Positions 13,436-19,938 of a stretch of DNA of 27,044 nucleotides are shown here, piece by piece. The notes under the pieces were generated by a model, which saw only the letters and a program-made list of their open reading frames with translations, did not search any database and had not been told where the DNA came from. Source of the stretch: Actinomycetota bacterium (GTDB taxonomy: Bacteria; Actinomycetota; Actinomycetes; S36-B12; UBA10799); contig JAUPKO010000627.1 in assembly GCA_030837395.1 (NCBI GenBank), positions 1 through 27,044 on the forward strand, written 5' to 3'. The first letter of the stretch is position 1. Each line of letters opens with the position of its first letter. The translations under genes were made by a program, and so were the position numbers.

Positions 13436-14329
13436 TCAACGTGCCAGCAGCGGGGCGACGTCGGGCCGCTGCAACCAGGTGCCGGCCAGTTCCGGCGGAA
13501 GGTCGGCAGCCATCAGCCGGACCGCGTGCTCGGCCGATCGTCGGCTGTGTTCGGCCAACTGCGGATCCGTGGCCGCCAGCCAGTTGGCCAGCAGCCCGCG
13601 AGTCGCCCAGACCAGCGGCCAAGCGCCCAGTGACTCGGCGAGCAGAGCGCCCCGCCCGAGGGTGGTCAGGGCGTTGGGGTCCCCGGCCGCCTGTTGGCTC
13701 ACCCCGAGGAACGACAGGCTCTTGGCCACGTGCCTGGGAGCCCCCACCCGCTCAGATTCGGCCACCGAGCGTGTCAACGCGGCGATGGCGTCGTCGGGGC
13801 GCCCCCACGACAGCGCCACCTCGCTTTGCACCCAGCCCAGCCGCACCCGCTCGCGCCACCAGTCCGGGGTGTCCGCACACAATTTGTGCGCCTCGGTGAG
13901 CAAGGTCATGGCATGCTCGCGGTCCAGTCGCCCCACCGCGTCCGCCGTCCGCCCCAGTACCGACGTGAACTGCACCACCGGGTCCCCCGGGGTCACCTGG
14001 CCGGCCCAGGTGTCGAAGGCCTCGGCATCGGCGAAGCGCCCCACCTGGCGGTGGATCGACGCCAGCGCACAAGCGCCCTCACCGGCATAATGACGCTCGT
14101 CGGCGGTGGGGTTGGCGGGCAGCACCAGCAGTGGGCGCAGGGCCGCTGCGGCCGAGCCGAACTGGCCGGCGGCACCCAAACAGACCCCGAGCAACCATTG
14201 CGCTCGCAGCCGCTCGGCCGGTTCCACGTAGCCTCCGGCCAGCAACTGTTGCAGCGGTGAGACGCCATCGGCCGGCCGGCCGTGGAACGCCGCGCGCTCA
14301 CCCGCCTGCACCAACTGCACCTCTGCCAC
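13436..14329 (-). CDS. TPR-like helical repeat protein, function unknown
   Basis: 297 residues made almost wholly of Ala/Leu-rich amphipathic helices. Repeated patterns such as AQWLLGVCLGAAGQFGSAAA, then ALASIHRQVGRFADAEAFDT and SLSFLGVSQQAAGD, look like degenerate tetratricopeptide repeats across about 35-260. No catalytic motif, signal peptide or membrane segment is visible. A comparable uncharacterised gene lies beside whiB3 and sigD in Mycobacterium, so the position is conserved even if the role is not known. GTG 14327-14329 lies 9 nt after the stop of the MerR gene, so the two are one operon. TPR proteins usually act as protein-binding scaffolds. Confidence 0.78.
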   Translation of the reverse strand: MAEVQLVQAGERAAFHGRPADGVSPLQQLLAGGYVEPAERLRAQWLLGVCLGAAGQFGSAAAALRPLLVLPANPTADERHYAGEGACALASIHRQVGRFADAEAFDTWAGQVTPGDPVVQFTSVLGRTADAVGRLDREHAMTLLTEAHKLCADTPDWWRERVRLGWVQSEVALSWGRPDDAIAALTRSVAESERVGAPRHVAKSLSFLGVSQQAAGDPNALTTLGRGALLAESLGAWPLVWATRGLLANWLAATDPQLAEHSRRSAEHAVRLMAADLPPELAGTWLQRPDVAPLLAR

Positions 14330-14338
14330 GGGCGAATG

Positions 14339-15259
14339 TTACGCCGCTCGGAGCAGTCGCGTGACCGCACCGGCGAGGTCGCAGACGAACGTTGCGCCCT
14401 CGGGCACGGGTTGCGACCACCCGGGACCGGCCAGGACCAGTGGCGGCTCAGGTCGAATCCTGGGCACGCTGGTCACACTCGCCGCCGAGTCCGCGGGCAG
14501 GTAGGCCCACACGAAGACGCTGCTGGGCCCGAGCCGACGCACCGCGGACGACAACGCCTCCGGCGGGGTGCGCGGCCCGAGCAGTCGCGCCTCCACCCCA
14601 CGCTCGGCCAATGCGGCCGCGACGGCATAGACCGGTAGGCAGTGGTCCTCCTTCGGGGCGCAGGCCAGCAGCGCGGGACGGGTGCTGCGGGGCGCCTCGC
14701 GGGCCACGGTGGCCGTCAGTTCCGCGCTGACCACCTGACTCAGCATGTGCTCGACGTCCACTCCGGTGCCCGTGCGGGCCCACTGCCTCCCAGCCGTCAC
14801 CAACACCGGGCGCAGCACCTCATCCCAGGTCCACATCACTCCGCGGGACTGCAGGCTGCGGCCGATCAGCGAACCGCACGCGCGGGCGTCCAGCGCCTGG
14901 GCGGACGCGGTGAGGCCCCGCACCAACACGTCGCGGTCCGGGTAGTCCCCGGCCGGGAACATCGCGTCGCCGACGGCCAGTGGTCCGGACTCGACTGCGG
15001 GGGCCCGCCAGTCCCGAGCCACCTCTGCGGCATCGGCCACTCGCACTCCGGATCGGACCAACGTCTGCATGTGCTCGAGTCGGGCCACGTCATGTGCCGA
15101 GTAGCGACGGTGCGAGCCATCGGCGTGGTCGCTCGGGCCGATCCCGTAGCGCCGGTCCCAGGTGCGCAGGGTGGAGGGCGAGACCCCGAGGCGTCGGGCC
15201 ACTGCGGCGACTGAAAGACCGGGCCCATCGGTCGGCGGCAGGTCGGGACTGGCGAACAT
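14339..15259 (-). CDS. MerR-family regulator with cobalamin-binding (CarH/LitR-like) domain
   Basis: 306 residues. The N-terminal MerR winged helix is clear (VAAVARRLGVSPSTLRTWDR, then RYGIGPSDHADGSHRRYSAH). A helical-bundle domain follows with W160 and E170-H171, a Wx9EH pattern characteristic of CarH-type B12-binding modules. The C-terminal Rossmann-like domain has E204-D-H206 where CarH carries its cobalamin-ligand His, then VEARLLGPRTPPEALSSAV. CarH/LitR proteins use adenosylcobalamin as a light-responsive switch. The usual Gly three residues after the ligand His is Pro here, so binding is likely but not certain. The ATG at 15257-15259 is the start; a GTG directly before it is an alternative. 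It is transcribed divergently from whiB across a 151-bp gap. Confidence 0.85.
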   Translation of the reverse strand: MFASPDLPPTDGPGLSVAAVARRLGVSPSTLRTWDRRYGIGPSDHADGSHRRYSAHDVARLEHMQTLVRSGVRVADAAEVARDWRAPAVESGPLAVGDAMFPAGDYPDRDVLVRGLTASAQALDARACGSLIGRSLQSRGVMWTWDEVLRPVLVTAGRQWARTGTGVDVEHMLSQVVSAELTATVAREAPRSTRPALLACAPKEDHCLPVYAVAAALAERGVEARLLGPRTPPEALSSAVRRLGPSSVFVWAYLPADSAASVTSVPRIRPEPPLVLAGPGWSQPVPEGATFVCDLAGAVTRLLRAA

Positions 15260-15326
15260 CACGCCCCAAGTGTGACGGGAACCTCCGAATGCGCCACTCG
15301 ACCCTCCGACGAGGGACCTCGATTCC

Positions 15327-15381
15327 TTGACATGTTGTTCACGTTTGCCTCTTGCATAACCTCTGCAACGATTGCTATCGT
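15327..15381. promoter_or_regulatory. whiB / merR divergent regulatory region
   Basis: TTGACA (15327-15332) is a consensus -35 for whiB, but no good -10 follows at 17 bp. A second possibility is TTGCAT (15352-15357) with CTATCG 17 bp on. Two short inverted repeats are adjacent: TTGCA-N7-TGCAA (15352-15368) and ACGAT-N4-ATCGT (15368-15381). They could be MerR or Wbl/BldM operators. Confidence 0.4.
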
Positions 15382-15410
15382 CGTGTTCACACACCACGAG
15401 GAGGTGCGAG

Positions 15411-15704
15411 ATGGCCGACATCTCACGACTGCCAGGACCGAACGCCGATCGATGGGATTGGCAACTCGACGCTGCCTGTCGCGGCGAGGACCCCAACCTC
15501 TTCTTCCATCCCGAGGGCGAGCGTGGGGCGGCGCGCGAGGCCCGCGAGGCCGCCGCCAAGGCGATCTGCGCAACCTGCCCGGTGATGCTGCAGTGTGCCG
15601 AGCACGCGTTGGCCGTGCGTGAACCCTATGGCGTGTGGGGCCAGATGAGTGAGGACGAACGCGAGCGCATCTTCAGCGCCCGCCGGCTTGCCAAAGTCTG
15701 CTGA
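15411..15704 (+). CDS. WhiB-family iron-sulfur regulator (WhiD/WhiB3 type)
   Basis: 97 residues. Four conserved cysteines, C23, C53, C56 and C62 (CX29CX2CX5C), bind the [4Fe-4S] cluster. The G(V/I)WGG-type turn is GVWGQM (74-79), and a basic C-terminal tail (RRLAKVC) contacts DNA. Wbl proteins act with the primary sigma factor or with partners such as BldM to control genes and sense NO and redox. Position next to groEL, a TPR gene and a bldM-like gene matches WhiD (Streptomyces) and WhiB3 (Mycobacterium). The ATG at 15411-15413 is chosen for its strong GAGGAGG 6-7 nt upstream. The gene ends just before a strong terminator. Confidence 0.93.
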   Translation: MADISRLPGPNADRWDWQLDAACRGEDPNLFFHPEGERGAAREAREAAAKAICATCPVMLQCAEHALAVREPYGVWGQMSEDERERIFSARRLAKVC

Positions 15705-15722
15705 CCATACCCTCCATGAACA

Positions 15723-15761
15723 CGCCTGTGGGGCCGGCTGCGAAAGCCGGCCCCACGGGCG
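15723..15761. terminator. strong, probably bidirectional terminator between whiB and groEL
   Basis: GTGGGGCCGGCT (15728-15739) pairs perfectly with AGCCGGCCCCAC (15745-15756) around a 5-nt loop. Outer bases CGCCT/GGGCG extend the stem to 17 bp with one G-T pair. TTTGTT follows on the plus strand, so it terminates whiB. It also lies 27 bp beyond the groEL stop and could serve both convergent genes. Confidence 0.85.
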
Positions 15762-15788
15762 TTTGTTGCGTTCGGAACGATTGTCCGA

Positions 15789-17417
15789 TCAGTGCACGGC
15801 ACCCGGGTGGTGCGAGTGGCCGTGGCCTTCGTCCTCTTCCTCATCTTCGGGCTTCTCGACCACCAGCACCTCGGTGGTGAGCAGCATGGCGGCGACTGAG
15901 GCGGCGTTCTCCATGGCGGCTTTGGTCACCTTCACCGGGTCGATGACACCGGCGGCGACGAGGTCCTCGTAGATGTCGGTGCGCGCGTTGTAGCCCTCAG
16001 GCGGACCCAACTCGGCCACCTTCGAGATCACCACGTAGCCCTGCTCGCCGGCGTTCTCGGCGATCCAGCGCAGCGGTTCCATGATCGCCTTACGGACAAT
16101 CGTGACACCGGCCTTCTCATCACCGGTCAGACCCAGATCGCCGTCAAGGGCGGAGGCGGCATGCACGAGGGCGGCGCCGCCACCGGCGACGATGCCCTCC
16201 TCGATCGCTGCGCGCGTGGACGACACGGCGTCCTCGATGCGCAACTTGCGCTCCTTCTGCTCCACCTCGGTGTAACCGCCGACCTTGATCACGCAGACGC
16301 CGCCGACCAGTTTGGCGAGCCGCTCTTGCAGCTTCTCGCGGTCCCAGTCCGAATCGCTGCGCTCGATCTCAGCGCGAATCTGCGCCTCGCGCTCGACCAC
16401 GGCCGCGTGGTCGCCGGCACCTTCGACGATGGTGGTGTTCTCCTTGGTGACCACCACGCGGCGGGCACTGCCGAGGTCCTCCAGACTCACCTGGTCGAGC
16501 TTGAGGCCGATCTCCTCGGACACGACTGTGGCGCCGGTGAGGATCGCGATGTCCTGCAGGATCGCCTTGCGACGGTCCCCGAAGGCGGGGGCCTTGACCG
16601 CGACGGAGGTGAAGATGCTGCGCATCTTGTTGACCACCAACGTGCTCAGCGCCTCGCCATCGACGTCCTCAGCGATGATGAACAGCGCCTTGCCGGACTG
16701 GGCGACCTGCTCCAGGACGGGCAGCAGGTCTGCAATGTTGGACACCTTGCTCTGCACCAACAGGATGTAGGCGTCCTCCAGCACGGCTTCCATGCGCTCG
16801 GTGTCGGTCACGAAGTACGGCGAGATGTAGCCCTTGTCGAACTGCATCCCCTCGGTGTACTCGAGTTCAACGCCAGTGGTCTGGGACTCCTCGACGGTGA
16901 TCACGCCATCAGCGCCAACCTTGTCGAAGGCCTCGGCGATGACCTCGCCGACCTCGGGGTCCTGGCTCGAGATGGTGGCAACCTGAGCGATCTCGGCACG
17001 GCCGTCCACGGAGCGCGAGTTGGCCACAAGCTCTGTGTTGATGGCCTCGACGGCGGCGTCGATGCCACGCTTGATGGTCAGCGGGGAGGCCCCGGCGGTG
17101 ACCATACGCAGGCCTTCGCGGACCATGGCCTGCGCTAGCACGGTGGCGGTGGTGGTGCCGTCGCCGGCGATGTCATTGGTCTTGGTCGCGACCTCTTTGA
17201 CGAGTTGCGCACCAAGGTTCTCGTAGGGGTCGGACAGCTCGATGTCACGGGCGATGGTCACGCCGTCGTTGGTGATGGTCGGGGCTCCCCAGGCCTTGTC
17301 GAGGACGACGTTGCGCCCCTTCGGGCCGAGGGTGACGCGCACGGTGTCGGCGACGCGGTTGACACCGCGTTCGAGCGACTTCCGAGCGGCGTCGTCGAAT
17401 TCTAGAATCTTGGGCAT
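15789..17417 (-). CDS. groEL1: 60-kDa chaperonin GroEL1
   Basis: 542 residues. GroEL forms the double-ring folding chamber with GroES. The N-terminus MPKILEFDDAARKSLERGVN and ATP-binding segments LGPKGRNVVLDK and NDGVTIARDIEL are intact, with GDGTTTATVLAQAM further on. The C-terminus lacks the common Gly-Met repeats and ends in an acidic run followed by GHGHSHHPGAVH, the histidine-rich tail of actinobacterial GroEL1, which sits next to groES as here. A second groEL copy elsewhere in the genome is likely. The ATG at 17415-17417 has GGAGAA upstream. It is co-transcribed after groES across an 89-bp gap that holds a large hairpin. Regulation is through the CIRCE sites upstream of groES. Confidence 0.97.
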   Translation of the reverse strand: MPKILEFDDAARKSLERGVNRVADTVRVTLGPKGRNVVLDKAWGAPTITNDGVTIARDIELSDPYENLGAQLVKEVATKTNDIAGDGTTTATVLAQAMVREGLRMVTAGASPLTIKRGIDAAVEAINTELVANSRSVDGRAEIAQVATISSQDPEVGEVIAEAFDKVGADGVITVEESQTTGVELEYTEGMQFDKGYISPYFVTDTERMEAVLEDAYILLVQSKVSNIADLLPVLEQVAQSGKALFIIAEDVDGEALSTLVVNKMRSIFTSVAVKAPAFGDRRKAILQDIAILTGATVVSEEIGLKLDQVSLEDLGSARRVVVTKENTTIVEGAGDHAAVVEREAQIRAEIERSDSDWDREKLQERLAKLVGGVCVIKVGGYTEVEQKERKLRIEDAVSSTRAAIEEGIVAGGGAALVHAASALDGDLGLTGDEKAGVTIVRKAIMEPLRWIAENAGEQGYVVISKVAELGPPEGYNARTDIYEDLVAAGVIDPVKVTKAAMENAASVAAMLLTTEVLVVEKPEDEEEDEGHGHSHHPGAVH

Positions 17418-17458
17418 GTGTTCTCCGCTGGTAAGTGGGTGCTCAGGGGGTGCGCGCA

Positions 17459-17494
17459 CAACGCCCCGGGACCTGTGCGGACCCCGGGGCGTTG
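17459..17494 (-). other. 12-bp hairpin between groES and groEL
   Basis: CAACGCCCCGGG (17459-17470) is perfectly complementary to CCCGGGGCGTTG (17483-17494) around a 12-nt loop, and GC-rich flanks extend the stem. No U-run follows in either direction. It lies between the groES stop (17507) and groEL start (17417), where it could act as an mRNA processing or partial termination site that sets the groES:groEL ratio. Confidence 0.55.
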
Positions 17495-17506
17495 CGCGCG
17501 GCGCGG

Positions 17507-17806
17507 TTACTTCTCGACGATCGCGAGGACGTCGCGGGCCGACAGGATCAGGTACTCCTCGCCCTGGTACTTGATCTCGGTACCGCCGTACTTGGAGTAC
17601 ACGACGACGTCTCCGACGGACACGTCCATGGGGACGCGCTCGTCACCATCGTCGTTGAAGCGGCCCGGACCGACTGCGAGGACCTTGCCCTCCTGGGGCT
17701 TCTCCTTCGCGGTGTCCGGGATGACCAGACCCGACTGGGTCTTCTGCTCGGCGTCGAGCGGTTGCACGAGGATTCGGTCCTCGAGCGGCTTGATGGCGAC
17801 CGACAC
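17507..17806 (-). CDS. groES: 10-kDa co-chaperonin GroES
   Basis: 99 residues, typical length. GroES caps the GroEL ring. The N-terminus MSVAIKPLEDRILVQPLDAE, the mobile loop EQKTQSGLVIPDTAKEKPQ (20-38) with the hydrophobic VIP tip, and the ending EEYLILSARDVLAIVEK are all family standard. The start is GTG 17804-17806, with GGAGG 8-12 nt upstream. It is the first gene of the groESL operon, with two CIRCE operators about 90-150 bp upstream. Confidence 0.97.
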   Translation of the reverse strand: MSVAIKPLEDRILVQPLDAEQKTQSGLVIPDTAKEKPQEGKVLAVGPGRFNDDGDERVPMDVSVGDVVVYSKYGGTEIKYQGEEYLILSARDVLAIVEK

Positions 17807-17895
17807 GGTCTAACCTCCGTTGTGGGCACTAATGGGATACGCAAGGGGGGTGCGGGTGGACGCCAACCGCCGTCGCGGTGCGGGTGACGATTCCG

Positions 17896-17922
17896 CTGGC
17901 ACTCACACCGGGTGAGTGCCAG
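17896..17922. promoter_or_regulatory. CIRCE operator (proximal), HrcA-binding site
   Basis: CTGGCACTC-N9-GAGTGCCAG, a perfect 9-bp inverted repeat with the diagnostic 9-nt spacer. The core GCACTC/GAGTGC matches the CIRCE consensus TTAGCACTC-N9-GAGTGCTAA. HrcA binding here represses groESL until heat shock. Confidence 0.9.
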
Positions 17923-17928
17923 CGCCTA

Positions 17929-17957
17929 CGTTAGCACTCGGGTGACGGGAGTGCCAA
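17929..17957 (-). promoter_or_regulatory. groESL promoter overlapping the distal CIRCE
   Basis: On the minus strand, TTGGCA (17952-17957) is the -35 and CTAACG (17929-17934) the -10, with 17 bp between. Both hexamers are built into the distal CIRCE element, so HrcA would directly block polymerase. Confidence 0.55.
17931..17957. promoter_or_regulatory. CIRCE operator (distal), HrcA-binding site
   Basis: TTAGCACTC-N9-GAGTGCCAA. The left arm is the exact consensus and the right arm differs from it by one base. It lies 8 bp from the proximal CIRCE. Confidence 0.92.
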
Positions 17958-17988
17958 TAGGCGGGGTCTCGTTGCGTAGTTCGGGGCG

Positions 17989-18009
17989 GGCCGCCTGGGT
18001 CAGGCGGCC
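17989..18009. terminator. hairpin at the end of the HNH endonuclease gene
   Basis: GGCCGCCT (17989-17996) and AGGCGGCC (18002-18009) form a perfect 8-bp stem with a 5-nt loop that includes part of the gene's TGA stop. No U-run follows, so termination strength is uncertain. Confidence 0.4.
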
Positions 18010-19676
18010 TGGGGTTGTCGGTGTCGGCGGCGGTGGTGTGGGCGCTCGTGGCGCGGGATGTGGGTCGCGACCGGTAGGTCGTGGCGCATGACGAGGTGCC
18101 AGTGGCCGAGGTGCAGTTCGTGGTGGTGCTTGGAGCAAATCAAGGCAAGGTTGTGGATGGCAGTTGAACCACCATCGGCCCAATGTTGGACGTGGTGCGC
18201 TTCGCACCAGCCCGGTGGCCGGTCGCAGCCAGGGATCACGCAACCGCCGTCGCGCACGTCCAGGGCCGTGCGCAGCACCGCCGGCACCACCCGTTGGCTG
18301 CGGCCCAGGTCAAGCGGGCGAGACTTCGCGTCCAGGACCAGTCGGGTGATCTCCCCGTCACAGCAGGCCCACGCGGCCAGCGCCGATGGCAGGTGGGCGG
18401 TACCGGGTCCGTTGCCCACCGCCCAGGTGGCCGCCGCCCAGGTGGCCGCGGCCCAGGTGGCCGCCGCGCGGGTGCCGGCGGCGTCGAGCAGATCAAGGCC
18501 CGTGACCGCGCCGGTGTACCACCGGGACCCGGATCCGTCGCAGGGTTGATCGGGGCCGTGGTGATGCCCGCCGCAGGCGCGGCAGGTGTGCAGCCGCCCG
18601 ATCGGCACGGTCACGGTGACCGCGGACCGGGACCGCACCCCGGGGGTGAGACCGGCCTGGGCTGCCGCCCGCACCGCATCCATCAACGCATCCGCGCGCC
18701 GCACCGAAGCCGGCAGGTCGTCTTCGGGGCTGCCGGCCTCGGCCGGGCGAGGATCGGCGGGGCCATCATGGTCAGCGGCGCCATCGGCCACGTCCGCGCC
18801 GACGCTAGCCCCGTTGGCGCGGCGCCAGGACTGGTCCATGAACGCATTGAGGATGCCGGCCAGCTCAGCTCCGATCACGCCGGGGAGCCAGCCGCGCAGC
18901 GACCACCCCTCGCCCACCTCAGACAGGTGCACCCGACGCCGGCTATAGGCGGCATCGGCGTCATCATCAGCGGTATCCGGGTCCACGTTCTCAGCCCAGA
19001 TCGCCATGATCCGCCCAACATGGCGGGGATCTGCCAGCGCCGCCGCCTCAACAACCAACGGTTCAAACTCGGCGAAGGCCTCCCGCCGGTGCCCGTTCGC
19101 ATCAGCAACCACTCGGATCGCGGTGACGTGATCCAGAGTGATCGATCCGCCGGCCAACGCCGCCGCCGTCGCCGGATGCTCCGCGAGCCAGACGGCATTC
19201 TTGCGGATCCGACCCGACCTGTCGGCATCCAAATGATGCGAATCCGCGAGCCAGGCATTCGCGGTAGCCGAACCAGGCGGGATCGCGCCGGCAGCGATGA
19301 CCTGACCAACCGTCGCCATATGCGCTGCCTGCACCCGCACAGCCAACGCGTGCAGCCGCACCGCAGCCTCGGGCAGGTCCGCCAGCACCACACACGACTG
19401 ATCAGCCAACAACTCCTGCAGCTGCGCCACCCCGTCCCCGAGATGGTCCAGGAGATCGAAAACCGGGCCCACCGCCGGGGCCATCACATCCCCACCCGTG
19501 GCACCCCACCCAGGCTCAGCATCAGCATCGGCATCGGCATCGCGCACAACCGCGCCATCGAACAGGCCGGCCGTCGCACCCCACTCCGGCTCATCACCAC
19601 CGGACACCTCTTCCTCCTGCGGGCACCTGAGATCGGAGGGCATGCCGGCGGAACCCCTCATGCCCTGCTGGTACAT
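18000..19676 (-). CDS. DUF222 / HNH endonuclease-like protein (13E12 repeat family type)
   Basis: 558 residues from ATG 19674-19676; GTG 19703 upstream is an alternative start. After an acidic, low-complexity N-terminus (DADADADAEP) comes the helical DUF222 domain (roughly 80-300), with HMATVGQVIAAGAIPPGSAT and VHLSEVGEGWSLRGWLPGVI. The C-terminal HNH nuclease module shows CVIPGCDRPPGWCEAHHVQH, WADGGSTAIHNLALICSKHH and HELH, so the Cys pair, HH and N/H residues are present. These genes are abundant in actinobacteria, often as many near-identical copies, and include the mycobacterial REP13E12 set. The biological role is unsettled. It splits the usual tsaD-groES neighbourhood. A 15-bp tandem repeat lies within it, and an SOS-box-like palindrome and promoter lie upstream. 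Confidence 0.88.
   Translation of the reverse strand: MYQQGMRGSAGMPSDLRCPQEEEVSGGDEPEWGATAGLFDGAVVRDADADADAEPGWGATGGDVMAPAVGPVFDLLDHLGDGVAQLQELLADQSCVVLADLPEAAVRLHALAVRVQAAHMATVGQVIAAGAIPPGSATANAWLADSHHLDADRSGRIRKNAVWLAEHPATAAALAGGSITLDHVTAIRVVADANGHRREAFAEFEPLVVEAAALADPRHVGRIMAIWAENVDPDTADDDADAAYSRRRVHLSEVGEGWSLRGWLPGVIGAELAGILNAFMDQSWRRANGASVGADVADGAADHDGPADPRPAEAGSPEDDLPASVRRADALMDAVRAAAQAGLTPGVRSRSAVTVTVPIGRLHTCRACGGHHHGPDQPCDGSGSRWYTGAVTGLDLLDAAGTRAAATWAAATWAAATWAVGNGPGTAHLPSALAAWACCDGEITRLVLDAKSRPLDLGRSQRVVPAVLRTALDVRDGGCVIPGCDRPPGWCEAHHVQHWADGGSTAIHNLALICSKHHHELHLGHWHLVMRHDLPVATHIPRHERPHHRRRHRQPQAA
18421..18465. repeat. 15-bp tandem repeat, three copies, inside the HNH gene
   Basis: GCCCAGGTGGCCGCC (18421-18435), the same with a final G (18436-18450), and an exact copy (18451-18465). 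The unit is 5 codons, so it adds in-frame repeats of ATWAA in a linker between the DUF222 and HNH parts. Copy number could vary without breaking the gene. Confidence 0.85.
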
Positions 19677-19775
19677 GACGAACACCACCTCCCCCACGAC
19701 CACTCAACCCCGGCGAATCATCCGTCGGCCCCGGCGGGACCTTCCCCAATCCCAATCGCACCCCTGTACGTTCCA

Positions 19776-19804
19776 AACCTACGACCAAGCCCCGACAGAG
19801 TCAA
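19776..19804 (-). promoter_or_regulatory. promoter of the HNH endonuclease gene
   Basis: On the minus strand, TTGACT (19799-19804) and TAGGTT (19776-19781) are separated by exactly 17 bp, close to the -35/-10 consensus. Transcription would start near 19769, about 90 bp before the ATG. Confidence 0.6.
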
Positions 19805-19810
19805 CCGCAA

Positions 19811-19828
19811 ATCGAAACTACTTTCGAT
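19811..19828. promoter_or_regulatory. SOS-box-like palindrome upstream of the HNH gene
   Basis: ATCGAAA-CTAC-TTTCGAT is a perfect 7-bp inverted repeat with a 4-nt spacer, 6 bp upstream of the -35. Its TCGAAA-N4-TTTCGA core differs from the mycobacterial LexA box TCGAAC-N4-GTTCGA by one symmetrical base. LexA binding is inferred. Confidence 0.5.
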
Positions 19829-19873
19829 ACAATCTCGTCTCCCCTGCCGTCCCTTGCCGTGCGATCTGACCCT

Positions 19874-19891
19874 ACGACCAGCCCCCGACAG
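19874..19891. repeat. second copy of the promoter-spacer motif near the HNH gene
   Basis: This 18-bp stretch matches 19781-19798 at 16 of 18 positions. The first copy is the spacer of the HNH promoter. On the minus strand both contain CTGTCGGGG and TGGTCGTAGG. The second copy has no good -35 and may be a duplicated promoter or a protein-binding site. Confidence 0.4.
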
Positions 19892-19938
19892 CATTGCCCG
19901 CACGCCCCGCGACCAGCCCCACGAGTAGCGTGACGCCG

